From assembly GCA_005406025.1 (NCBI GenBank), contig BGZK01000225.1:434001-498000 (forward strand): a stretch of DNA of 64,000 nucleotides, read 5' to 3'. This DNA is from Eumeta japonica (taxonomy: Eukaryota; Arthropoda; Insecta; Lepidoptera; Psychidae). Shown here piece by piece: positions 35,090 through 46,500 of the stretch. Each line of letters opens with the position of its first letter. Position 1 is the first letter of the stretch. The notes beneath the pieces are model-generated. The model did not search any database. It worked only from the letters and a program-made list of their open reading frames with translations, and was not told the DNA's origin. Both the position numbers and the translations under genes were made by a program.

Positions 35090-35300
35090 AGTAGTTTGTC
35101 TACATTTCTGCCATATACCAGAGACACCTCTCGCGAACGGCACTACCGCGTAAGGCGAGGGTGGGACAAAATGGGACCTCGCGACATTCGGCCGCCATTG
35201 CCCGCCCCGCCACCCCCTTCCTGTATAACCCTCGCCGCGCCCCAAACCACCCCCGCTTACCAAAAATGCGTTCGCCGATTTTAACAGAGAAGGTACATGG
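35090..35300. promoter_or_regulatory. CpG-rich island
   Basis: About 200 bp with C-rich runs (TTGCCCGCCCCGCCACCCCC at 35,199-35,218) and many CpGs. GGCCGCCATT (35,190-35,199) contains the GCCAT core bound by Pho/YY1 proteins, and the C-rich runs resemble Sp/KLF sites. Open frames on both strands (35,096-35,284 plus; 35,054-35,263 minus) are Pro/Gly/Arg-rich from composition alone. A weak donor-like AGAAGGTACATG lies at about 35,287. A promoter or Polycomb-type element is conceivable. Confidence 0.3.
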
Positions 35301-36940
35301 GGGTGAACGTATATTGTAAGTATATAGAAATATATAGCAATACGTATGTTGAAATGTTGTTTCTTTTTTTAGTTTTTTTTTCTTTGTAATATATTATTTA
35401 TAAAGCATTTATAGCAAAACTGGTATTACAAAAAATGGTCTCTTCCAATTATGTAGTTACATTTAAGAGAACAACTAAATTTCCATATTTTGTATTTATG
35501 TTTAAGCTGAGTTTACATTAAAAAGTAATTTCAGATAAAATGAAATAGTAATGAAAGCAGATTTAAATAAGTCTTAGTACTTTTTGCGCTCTACTTTTCT
35601 TTAACATTTGTATTATAATGGAAATGTACACATAGCCATAGTACACATGAACTTACCAATTTTCATAGTACCATGAATTATAATACGCTTAATTGAAATT
35701 TCAAAATTTATTTTACAAAAGTTTAAAAAATTTTTAGGTTATCTTTATGCATCTCAACACGCGATAATTGAAAATAACTATTTTTTTCCATGGGCATCAG
35801 AAAATGAGTATTGTACTGCACTGCAAGCCATCATTCAGAGTAGCGATTAAGGCTTACCTTTCTGAGAAACCTTAATGGAAAATCAAGTTCTGAATTCTAA
35901 AAAAGACGTTGTTAAGTGTAATTCGTAAAATATTTAAATAAGAATTTGTTTTACCTATATTTACAAGTTAGGCGAGAACCAAAGAATTAATTCGAAACGG
36001 CAAAGGCAGGAATAATTACAAGATCCTTGAATAAGTCGGTTTTAATCACCCCACTGCTGTGGCATGTCCTTCGACAATCGTTTCATTTTTTGTTGGTTGT
36101 TGGACTTAAGCCGTCTGCGCTGGCCCAAGCAGGTTAACAGACAGTTGGCAACCGTGTTTAATATGTAACTCTTTACAATCCATTGAATCAATCATTCAAC
36201 ATATAAAGCAAGTTAAGAGAATTATATCTTTAAATTTAAAGAGATAAATATATCGAGAGATTTTAATACGAATTTTTTTGGTCATAAAATACATAATCAT
36301 TACACATATTAATCACAAACCATATCCGTACAGACGAAAAATATTAGATATTTAATTTATAATTGCTTATCTATTCACTCGATTCCTTCTAAAATAGTAG
36401 AGAAATATTACAAACTATTTACTTTCCGGAAATAATAAATTTAAAGGATCTATTATTATTATACGATGCAGTTGATGATTTGAGTAGATAAATTACTACG
36501 AAAACTTTTGACCTTTTTAGAGAATAAAAATTTTTGCTGAAATATGTACAGAAATAGAAAACATTTATGAAAAGAACAACATTAATTACAATAAACAGCA
36601 AGTGACTATTTGTACAGAACGATAAGCACTCCAACTGCTCACATAAAAATGTAAATTGTAAATATTAATCAAAATTATTACCTCCCAATATCTTACAGAC
36701 TTTCGTAGTGTTGATACGTATTTCATAACTTGATTAAAAATACTTTTTAATATTTTTGAGAAACTTGTGATGTTTATTAAAACACGTCTAACTATAATCA
36801 CAGTTCATCACTAAATGAACGCGAGGTATTAACCCTTCAACGGTGTCGCGTCATTTTTTTTTAACCCAACGACCGCACGTAACGAATTCATGTTTTTGCC
36901 CGGATCAAAACTCACGCCGAAACAAATTGCTGTGGACCGC
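35301..36940. other. AT-rich noncoding stretch
   Basis: Minus-strand frames of about 71 codons (36,419-36,801) are composition-driven. No repeat or gene recognised. Confidence 0.45.
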
Positions 36941-37259
36941 TCATTATGACCCTTTCTTAGTAGGAAGGTATGCGCTTTGAAAGGAAGGAAGAAATGAATT
37001 CATTGCGAACTTATCGGATCGTTTTATCAACCGATTGGTCTCAATTGTGCATGTAAAGTTGTTCTTACTAGTTCTTTTTTTTCTTAACTTTATAGAAGAT
37101 TGAGAAAAAAATTTTGAACTACCCACCCAATTCGTATTAAGATAAGTATAGGTAATGTTTAAGGCGTCGCTTCGCGTCGAATAAAAAGTAACTGGTGTGT
37201 AGTACGTACCAGACCATAGGTGAGTTGAAGAAAATAACTCTGTGCTTCGAGGAACACTT

Positions 37260-37374
37260 ACCTCTTCACCCTGGACATGGTTACTTTGTACATGAAAACA
37301 ATTTCCATCGCAGTTCACAGCCCTTATCGTGCATTAGGCCAATATTAACAGGCACAAATCCGGGCCCCTTAATC
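37260..37374 (-). other. Possible exon with strong splice donor
   Basis: On the minus strand a pyrimidine-containing acceptor TCTCATTTTAGATTTCAG ends at about 37,375. The block that follows is of balanced composition and ends in GTGAAGAG, directly followed by GTAAGTG (from 37,259 downwards), a perfect donor. Near the end, AACCATGTCC offers a start codon in good context with the short frame M-S-R-V-K before the splice site. It would suit a 5' exon. Another frame through the block (IKGPGFVPVNIGLMHDKGCE) ends at a TAA. No partner exon was identified. Confidence 0.3.
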
Positions 37375-37491
37375 TGAAATCTAAAATGAGATTGTGGTGG
37401 GGTGTACTCAGGTTTATTATTTTTCCTTTATTCTAATTTCTAACTACATAGTTACATTCATTTCAAAATATTCAAAGAATAAAGTTATCTT

Positions 37492-37610
37492 TTTAGGGTT
37501 CCGTAGCCAAAGACAAAAAGGAAGATTTGTGATTTCATCCTTTCCGTCTATCCGTCTGTTTGTCCGTCCATATGTCCTTATTGCTTTACTTTTTTTTTTA
37601 TCGATTCTGA
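37492..37610 (+). repeat. Lepidopteran-type repeat fragment
   Basis: TTAGGGTTCCGTAGCCAAAG followed by ATCCGTCTGTTTGTCCGTCC resembles, from memory, the 'AGGGTTCCGTA...GTCCGTC' segment of a common lepidopteran interspersed repeat. Confidence 0.5.
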
Positions 37611-37827
37611 TGATAATTTAGGTACGTGTCTTGTATGAACAGCCGTACAGTATTGTAAAGAAATTATATGTAATATTTAAAAAAATAGGGCTGGCTTTTT
37701 TAATCTAAAATTGAGCCACGGAAAGTAATTATTTTGTATTGTCGTTGAATATGCACTTTAAAATGTATTGTCGTTTTTAAGCTAGTTTTTTCTGAAGTGT
37801 ACATCTTACAGTTTTTTTTGTAAGTGA

Positions 37828-38060
37828 TCACTGCCACCCATAGACATCCGCAACTCCAGGAGGATCATTAATGCGTTTCTAGCCTTTCAGGAAGGAACCG
37901 GTTATCTGATGGATGAAGAATAGGTCACCGGAACTCTTACTTACTGGACGAAATATAACAACGCAAGCAGCTATTTTACGCCTGTGTTCTGTGAGAATAT
38001 CTTAACGGTTGGCCCGTCCATTTTCGTGCTACAGCTATGTTGGCCACAGCAAGTCTTTGG
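37828..38060 (+). repeat. Lepidopteran-type interspersed repeat
   Basis: CACTGCCACCCATAGACATC (37,830-37,849), TTTCTAGCCTTTCAGGAAGG and TATTTTACGCCTGTGTTCTG appear in this order. Together they match, as recalled, a repeat found throughout moth genomes. No open frame. Confidence 0.6.
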
Positions 38061-38790
38061 CACGACAAAATTTCTTTTTAAATTTCGCCGCTCTAATAAG
38101 AGTTTTATTCGTTTATTTAGTTAATTTAATGAAATTGAAATATAAATATTTACTACGAAGTGGCCGAAACACTTATCACGCGGCACATTATTTTATTTGA
38201 ATTTTTCCGTTGGTCTTCGCATACCTTTGGATGACGCTCTTTCAGGTTAACTATTATTAAATTTGTAGTGTCTTCGATTTGTACACATTTTTATAGACAT
38301 TTTCCAAGAGCCTTTGAGCTAGTGTAATATAGAATATTAACTATATGATATACATACTTGAGTATGTACAATATAGCACAATAAACGAATTTTGTTGTCG
38401 TACCATTTATTTACCACCAATTAAATATAATTTTTTTTACAAACAATGGTTGACCATCAGAGCATTGTCTTCGCTTCAGAAGGTGCTAATCTCGAATTTA
38501 TTAATTTGTTTATAACTTGAGTTGAAATAGAACCACTTACTCCTTTCCTCAGATAATATATTAATTCTTCGGTTCCGAACGTTGTTACGGCATTAGTGAT
38601 GCAAGCCATTAGCAGCTCTTAAATTGCACCGGGCTGGCATGGAGGATGTAAAGTTCCAATTCTTACTCCGAAAAAGTGATTATTATCTAACCATGATTTG
38701 TAATTTTCTATAAATACCTATCGGGAAATGATGAGATATAACTAAAACTTTGTAACATCCACACAAAAGTTATCAAAATAGAAATTTAAC
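38061..38790. other. AT-rich noncoding stretch
   Basis: No recognised element between the repeat at 37.8 kb and the tandem array at 38.8 kb. Confidence 0.45.
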
Positions 38791-38799
38791 TAAAAGTTG

Positions 38800-39500
38800 A
38801 ATTCACGTTATACATTACTTCTCAACAACATGGCGTTTGGATCATACTTGGCCGGATTATCATTGCTATGGAGAAATTAAAATATCTGTAAATCAAGCAT
38901 GTTAAGTAGAAAAAATGTTCTAATTCGCAATTTATTGGCTCATTTAATGATAATTCAATATCGAATTTATATATGGATAGAATTAATTGATCACTAAATA
39001 ATTACCCCTTCTGATTTTACGGTCAAATTTAAATGCACATTTTGCTACTTAATACATCGTTATTGTTGTCATAATAGGATTGCTCTGTAAGTAAAAATAA
39101 AAAAGTTCCTTTTAGTTTCTATTCTATATATGGACAGCTCTAATTAAACACTAAATAATTACATACTATGATTTACAATTATTTTACTAATAATTTACGT
39201 ATAGTAACATTAATCAATCAGATATCCCTTTTCCACCCCATTGTCTGCTATGGATAACATTTTTTGGAGTGTAATAATAATAAAAAAAAATTGATAATGT
39301 TTCATAATGCATAAGGCAACACTAATTGAACACTAAATTTTCAGTACTCAATGTCCGTGATATATTGAGCTGATTTCGGTGTTAAAGTCAGTGCACTATT
39401 AGTATAATTAAAAATAGCTTTCTATTTTTTGACTTGTCTTCCATTACGTAAATTTTTTGGTTTTGGCGCTAAACGAGCACTAAATTATGCCTTAAAAAAT
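38800..39500. repeat. Diverged tandem array, about 150-180 bp unit
   Basis: The octamer CACTAAAT with similar flanks recurs at 38,992, 39,149, 39,331 and 39,478 (spacings 157, 182 and 147 bp). Matching context includes TATATATGGATAGAATTAAT / TATATATGGACAGCTCTAAT and ATTGCTATGGA / GTCTGCTATGGA further along the units. The copies are old and degenerate, with no coding frame. Confidence 0.65.
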
Positions 39501-39649
39501 CAGTGATTTTGCCTATTTGACTATGACTTTATGGATGTGAGATCACGAGATCTTTTACTCAAACTAGCTACATCAATTTATTAGTTATATGATGCATAGC
39601 AACAAATTGCTTTTTTTTCCGCCATATCGAAAATCTGCATCTGAACATA

Positions 39650-39905
39650 TGCATCTGCCGCGCGCGCGCAAACATTAATTTAACGGATTCCGTGTGCGGT
39701 ACGACGACAAGAAAGAAAAAAACTTATTAGCATGTGAACGGCTACAGTTATAATTCTACTTTGTGTTACTAAAAATAATAGCGGGCGCGTCAAACAATGC
39801 GACGTAAAGTAAAAGAAAAAAAAATCCGTGCGCGGTGTACGGAACCCTATCGCATTATTTAAAGGCCGGTGAAAGACGAGAGTTTAATGTCCTCGAGCGA
39901 TGGCT
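39650..39905. promoter_or_regulatory. CpG-bearing segment with CG-dinucleotide tract
   Basis: A (CG)n tract GCCGCGCGCGCGC at 39,657-39,669 is rare in this A+T-rich window. CGGATTCCGTGTGCGGTACG (39,684-39,703) and AATCCGTGCGCGGTGTACGG (39,822-39,841) form an imperfect direct repeat. The second runs into AACCCTATCG, resembling a lepidopteran repeat end. A TATTTAAAGGCCGG TATA-like box at about 39,855 precedes a 60-codon frame (39,869-40,051) of unknown type. It could be a repeat edge or a promoter. Confidence 0.25.
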
Positions 39906-40054
39906 ATTGTGAATCGAATCAAGAACGAAGTAGATCTTTATTTAACACGCGGCTATTGTATGTGTACGATGGAATAAATTCGCGTCATAGACTCGTACGA
40001 AAATTTCGTATGTCTGAAAGAAAATTGAAAATATTTAAAAAAAAAACGTGATTG

Positions 40055-43000
40055 TCATAGCCTTTGTGAAAAAAATAAACTTTGCTTGTTACGATCTGTG
40101 TGTGCATGTTAAAGGAGGTACGTATATAAAATACACTCACATAAATTCAAGATCGTTATTAAAACGTTATTCGGGAAAAAAAAGGTATTACTTATGTATT
40201 AAAATTCTAACTATTTAAAGCTTTAGGGTTTTTTTTTGATATTTTTATGATTCATTATAATTGTATGTATTTAAATATTAAAACAACTACTTTTAAGTTT
40301 TTTGCCCGATCTTCACGAGGAAAAATTGTCTTCTGAACGAGTGGTAAATTATTAAGATAATGAAATATTTCAAGTTTTAGTTATAGGTCTATGAAATAAG
40401 ATACTTTTGAATTTGAATTTAAAAAAAACGTATGGTATTCATAGAGTGCGTATTAGTTTATTTTTCTATTTGTTGTCTCGGTCACTAATTGTAGATAGAT
40501 AGATAAGGCGTTTAGTGTTAATTATTAAGAAAGGGTTTACATCGCCTACTCGTAAGTCGGCAACGACGGTAATATTTGGAAAAATATGTATCGAATGCTT
40601 TATTTCTCTACAAAAAATCATCTAAAATCAGCCAAATGAATATGGAAATGTTAGGTTCGATTAATTGTTTTCTTGGTAAAAAACGGAAGAGATTACGAAT
40701 GAATTCACTTATTTTAGCAAAGTGTTTACATTCCTAAAATATACAAAGGGCTGTAAGATGTGATAATTAATGGAAGTGGGTGATAATTAAATAATATAAA
40801 AAAAAATGGTGTATTGTATAAAAAACTACAATTCAAGGCTTGTATTGTCCAATATTTGATACTATTGAACTCTCTTGAAACATTTATCGGAAAAAAAATA
40901 TTAAAATCTATTTGCATTGCTTATTAGTAAAAAAGATCCTGGTGCGTGTCAGATTACTCAACAATTCAACGCTTCGACGAACAAACACAATTATATATAC
41001 ATTGTTTTCTCGCGCAATCATTATACCCGTCATTAAAACAAGCAAATTACACTAAATCAATTTCACAAACGCTTTTGGCGGAATGAAAAGATCAAAATCA
41101 ACTAAATTGAGAGCTTTGATCAAAAAACAGTCAAAGATTTTATCGCAGGTGTTCGCACGAGAAACTGTAATTTAACCCTTAACCGGCGACTAAAATAAAA
41201 TACGTTTCAAATATTATAATGCTAATAATTTGGCTTAAATATTTAGCTATACATTAAAACATACAACGACAATCATAATTTTTTACTTTTGTTTATGAAA
41301 GTTATTAATAGTTTTAAATTCATTTTTAAAATGTGTTATTGTGACAAATATGATGCGAATAGAGTTGAGAATTACTTCATTTTTAAATTAACATTATTTT
41401 TGCTTACTGTGCAAAGAAAATTGGAATACAGATCTATGATTGTTGTTAAGAACCAACAAATCGTAGACGAGACTGCACGTATGGCCGGCTTATTGTACCC
41501 AATGCTTTTTAACATAATTAAAGTTTGATGTTACTGTTCTCTTTGATAATATGAACTTGTTTTCGCATCATTAATTACAAACCATTTTGCGTTGATTTGT
41601 GTCTGCTAGAAGAAAGGAGGTTACAGAAATACACTGGTTAAGTAATCCTACTTTTTTGTTGTTTTGTTATATAATGTATATAATACTGTTAACCGCTCCT
41701 CTCTGTTACTAATGCTATGTTTGACATCTCATTAATTTACAAATATATTACCAAGAAGCGAATAGCTCATTAAAAAAAAAAATGTTTTTTCGATGTTTTT
41801 GACACGGCGTGTTATCCTACTCACATTTTGATTTTATAGTAACTTAATTATCGCTTAGTGTTTAACACCACACGAATAAATAAATAATAATTTTGCATTA
41901 TAACAAATTTGCGACGGTGCTCTAGGGTTGAACCGTATGATTCATGTAGTAAAAAAAACATTTCAAGGAACAATTAAATGTTGATTGGGGTCTAATTACA
42001 TGAATTTTGCACTTAAGTCACTTAAGATTGTCCTACAAAAAATTGAACAATTTGTAATAATCTTCTAAAGTACTGCGATAATTAAACACGAATTTTAAAA
42101 TAAAATGCACTACAATGATATAAGTTAATATGCATAATACAAAAAAAAATATAATTTTTTTACTTCCTCTATTTACAAACGTTACGTTAAATACCTATAC
42201 AAAGGGTAAAAAATACATATTCTATATATCAAAACGGTACACATAAATTTTGCGGATTTCGTTTGCATAATTTTTACACTGCGCAGTATTGATTGAGTTT
42301 TTATACTTTTGTAGTATCATCGCAAAATCTCGTCATGAATTTACCACTGGTACATCGCTTACTTAAACAGAAATAGGATAATAACCCAACCTGTCTTTCC
42401 TGGGAACTAATATGAAGATTATAAATTTTATTACGTTAATTTATTTCGGTGTACATGAAGCTACGAAATGGTGTGCGATACCAAAACATTTTTTTTACTT
42501 ATGAACGTTGTCTCTCATATAAAATTGTCGTGGCGTCGTTCTAACTTCGAAACCATCGAAAATATGCGATGTGAAATGTGTGAAATTTATTTTTTGGATT
42601 CGCCCGTCTCCCTTGATCAAAAACATAAACTAACGTCTTCAGTGCCTTTGAAAAAATATCCAACATCCATTAGGCGTAGATCACCTAGCGTAGATTAGCA
42701 TAAATTACCATTGCGAGACTTTGGGAAAGATTCAACGCGTGTCCCTCTCGGTAAGCGATACGCCTGAGAAACGAGTCGCGTATTCAAATTGAGAGACAGC
42801 GAAATAAAAAAAAAACTCTATTGAAAAGCCCAACTTTTTGTCTCATCCGCAATGTAGGACACGCATGTTATTAGCCCCCATTATCTATATGTCGTTTTTT
42901 TTATTTTATTAAAAACCGGTAAAGCCATGAATATGATAGTGCGCAGCTGTGATTTTTTTTTTTGGTTTACGGAAGTGGATTGTTTGGACGTGGAGCTCTG

Positions 43001-43480
43001 AATATTTGTATAACTGTTTGACTGGGAAGTCAAAAGGTGTGTAGTATTTTTTTTTCTCTATGTGCCAATTAAAATTATTTTTAAATATGAATGCAGTTTT
43101 TTTTAGCTTGTTATCGTTAGAGAGAAAGGATAGGCAACATTAGGAGTTTTTTGCATGTCGAGGAACGATTTAAAATTATATTTTATTTTGATATACTATT
43201 TTATAGACGACTTTTACTACATATTAGTTTTGATTACATTGTTGTAGGGTAGCAACATGTTTAATGTTAATGCCTCCGTATCACTTCTCTCTCATTTTAT
43301 TTTATTAATTTGGCTTCCTCTGCCATGTGTATTTCATTTGAATTGAGAAATTATCTACATCTGTGTATTAACAAAATTTGATTTTGCGCCCATATTAGAA
43401 CTGACAATAAGGTATAAACTTTGCATTTAAACCTATCACCATATAATATTTTAACTTACGCTTTGTTTAGAACATCAATT
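40055..43480. other. Long AT-rich noncoding stretch
   Basis: No gene or known element is recognised. Open frames (41,289-41,528; 42,468-42,698 and others) are 60-80 codons, Lys/Asn/Phe-rich and without domains. Short GATA repeats occur near 40,494-40,506. Confidence 0.45.
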
Positions 43481-43532
43481 ATCATTTGCTATAACGAGAA
43501 ATGGAAACATCGTTAGGAAACCACCTGTTTTT

Positions 43533-43630
43533 GAAGAAGAACGTCAAAAAAAAGTCAATGATGGACGTCGAAGAAAGAAGTCGAAGAAGAACGTTAAAGA
43601 AGAACGTGTAAGGATAACGTCGAAGAAGAT
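43533..43630. repeat. Purine-rich minisatellite
   Basis: Variants of GAAGAAGAACGTC recur, e.g. 43,533-43,545, then GTCGAAGAAAGAAGTC, GAAGAAGAACGTTA, AAGAAGAACGTGT and ACGTCGAAGAAG. The period is about 13-15 bp, and all copies are purine-rich on this strand. Confidence 0.75.
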
Positions 43631-43854
43631 TTAAGGGAATGTTGAAAGTTATGCGTAGTTCCCAACGAGTCTGCACATCGTTTCATAGACAAAAATAATT
43701 ATGGCCTAACAATAAATACTCTTCTAAGATGACCAATAGTCTCAAGTGGGGCATGAAAAAAAAAATATGATAAAAATCTATAAAGTCTATGATTGTAAGT
43801 ATAAGTTGTTAACTTATTAATTTCTAATAATGTTATTAAATAAATTTAATTTTA

Positions 43855-44370
43855 CCCCCGTTCTCACACTACAAGCTGCAAATTAATATCGGGCTCCACA
43901 TCTGCCCGATGATTGTTTAAATCGAAAGGCGTATAATTTTCAATGAGACGCCGTATAACAAGGAAGTTGCAAAGCTGCTAGGCCTTTATTTTTAACACTG
44001 TCGCCTTAAAAAACCTGTCGTTCACAGAGCTCAAGGTGTGAAATTCGCAATAAACGCTGTCTTTGATAAGTCGCATGATGTTAAAATGCACGAGGAATTG
44101 TCAACTTTAAAACTTTTGTATAATGGACTTCGCGTAACGGCAAGACGTTCAGGCGCTTACGACGTCTCGCCTCGAGGTTGATTGAGATGTAAAGTAGTTA
44201 ACCCATTTCTTGGCTCAACGCACCCCATAATAATTACGGTAGCACGCATACATTTCCGACGTATAAATATTTATGAGGTGGATGAATTTAAGAACGCATT
44301 TGTAAACTCGTCCTTAATAAATTGAGTTCGTTACTTGCGGTAATAATATCTCAGTTAAATATTTCTAAGT
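43855..44370. other. GC-elevated block without open frame
   Basis: Five hundred bases of more balanced DNA with CpG steps (ATGGACTTCGCGTAACGGCA at about 44,122-44,141; CGACGTCTCGCCTCGAGG at about 44,160). Posterior-Hox-type words are present (GCAATAAA at about 44,047, TTTATGAGG at about 44,270). All frames are closed. A cis-regulatory element is possible; only cross-species alignment could tell. Confidence 0.3.
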
Positions 44371-46190
44371 GTCGCGATGCAAATTAGGGGTGTGAAGATT
44401 TCAAGTTTTCATTTGATTTTATGAGAACCAAACTTCTCAGGGGTGTCCTTGTTGCGAATTAATTAGTTCTCATGCTGTGAGAAAATAAATTATGCAAATT
44501 GTTGACTTTTTAGCGAATCTAGACAAAATCGTTGTATAAGCCTTATCGCCAATAATAAGACAAAAATATATATTTTATTACTAAAATAACATTAGGTATA
44601 ATATGCGGACCAAATTAGTTGCTTATCAAACAAGGGTTAAATTTTAAGCACCCGCAATTGGAGAGATTATATGAAACCTCTATAACATGAAGGGTAAAAA
44701 GTCAGCAAAAGAAAACTGAATGAGGTACGAATAATAGGGTACTAAATGAGAAGTGAGAAAATTAAAAATAATCTTTATAGATCAACGGCGTCCACTACAT
44801 TTTATAGGAAGAAGGAAACTTCGACGTTCGGTGACAAATGGCCGTAGGAAGTAAGTACAATTAACGTTCTTATAGATGGAAATAATAATTACATCATTAT
44901 TTGCTAAGACGGTGAAGGAAAACATTGCGAGCAAACCGGCGAATTTTCTTAAAAGAGTATTATTAAAATGCCATATGCAAGAACCCTTGAAGTTACTATC
45001 ACGCATCGGGTCAGCGTGGGTATATATATAACTATAAATTATTAGACCATAGTCTAATAATTTATAGTAATCCAAAATCATGCATCGTAATTTACATGAG
45101 TTATACAAAGACATACAACGAACCACAGGCAGGGGATCCTGCTGCAGAAGCATGAGAAAGCTTAGATCTAAATAAAGAATAAGATAATAAAATAAGGGAT
45201 TACAAAAGCCTGTATAATATTTTGGCTGGCATGTCGGCCTACATTTACGGCAATTCTTTAATAAATGTCCTAATAAAACCGCGCAAAATTCAAAGATGAT
45301 ATATTAGAAAATAACAACCATGAAAGAGCCCATATTTAACACAGTTATATTCCTCATCATAAATCCAGTTATATTAAAGAACAATCAAATGAATTAATAA
45401 AGCCAATCGAGCTAAATCATGATTAGATCCGTAGATCCTAACTACATACAAATTAACGGCCTCGGAAAAATTTGTCAGAAGGAATTTATTGTTATAATGT
45501 ATATATATCTAGTGAAACGCTGAAATTGATATAGAGTTTGAAGAATAGAGACTCCCCTTTTTAATTACACTTTTTATACCGAATAAGAATATTTTATCAT
45601 CAGTGAGAATGTTTGAAGTGGAATTGATTGAGGCTTCTACTTTTTTGTTAATCAACTGCGATGCACAGCCTCGGTGCAGAGTGCAAAAATTACTACTATA
45701 TAACAAAATATGCCCATTTAAAACCAAAAAAAGTGGGACTTACATCCGCCTAATCTCGAGGTGAATGGCACTTGACTCGTGCCTAAGAATGGATCCCATC
45801 GAATCATATTATCGAACCCCAATCGATCTTTTGTTAACGCACACCCCAATTTGTTGAGGTGTTGTTATGCATTTATCGATAGAATCAGTTATGTTTTGAC
45901 AGACTGTGTTACGGTCTCGATTTATTATTGTGATTGATAAATCAGTTAACAATTAGGTGTGACGTCTGTAAATTAAATTGTTGCAAATATCTTTATAGCT
46001 ACCAATTGCTTATTGCTTGTTCGTTTGCTGTCAGTTTTTATAAACATTTTTATTATGGGTAAATTATATTACATTATAATTATTAGAGGTAAGTTAGATT
46101 GACTTGGTATTTATATTTTTTAAAAATAATTGATAACTTTACACATTTGCTATAACATTTTTAGGTATCATTTCTATCATTAATATTTTC
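44371..46190. other. AT-rich noncoding stretch
   Basis: Contains a 123-codon minus frame (44,782-45,153) that runs through both arms of the hairpin at 45,031-45,068 and is not called. Nothing else is recognised. Confidence 0.45.
45031..45068. repeat. 17-bp perfect inverted repeat, 4-nt loop
   Basis: ACTATAAATTATTAGAC (45,031-45,047), CATA, then its exact reverse complement (45,052-45,068). It has the same tight-loop style as the hairpins at 3.3 and 14.1 kb but an unrelated sequence. Confidence 0.92.
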
Positions 46191-46194
46191 TGAT

Positions 46195-46500
46195 ATTCGA
46201 GGCTTTAAAGTCTTGTTTCTCCATTTGGTGAAGATCGGAGTATGATCTGATGATAGCCTTTGAAAAATGAATGAAAAAAATTGTATTCGTTCTAGACACC
46301 TAAATATCAGATTTTCAAATTTAAGTTCAAAAACTCCTTACAGCCTCTATTTTAAGTACCTTATCCTGTCAATTGGATCTCTTTTTATGGATCTGGTCCT
46401 TCTCTGTTCACTATCCACAAGGCCATCATCAGATCACACCCCGATCAATCTCGAGTGGATTAACCAAAGCTTCAAAATAACCTCGAATGTATAAAAGTTT
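46195..46500. repeat. Foldback pair of an interspersed repeat
   Basis: AGATCGGAGTATGATCTGAT (46,232) in plus orientation is mirrored by ATCAGATCACACCCCGATC (about 46,428-46,446), the same core in minus orientation. Flanking similarity extends beyond the core (ATTCGAGG at both outer edges). A third copy lies at about 56.2 kb. The 75-codon frame across it (46,267-46,494), which contains SSDHTPINLEW, is treated as accidental. Confidence 0.65.

Noticed and set aside
36944..37318. 124-codon minus-strand open frame
   Set aside because: It reads straight through the perfect GTAAGT donor of the better-supported exon candidate and shows no domain.
44782..45153. 123-codon minus-strand open frame
   Set aside because: Runs across both arms of a perfect hairpin, giving mirrored codons; composition is A+T-driven and no family is recognised.
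46267..46494. LINE endonuclease fragment suggested by SSDHTPINLEW
   Set aside because: The motif lies in one copy of a repeat whose other copies do not keep the frame, and no other endonuclease motif is nearby.
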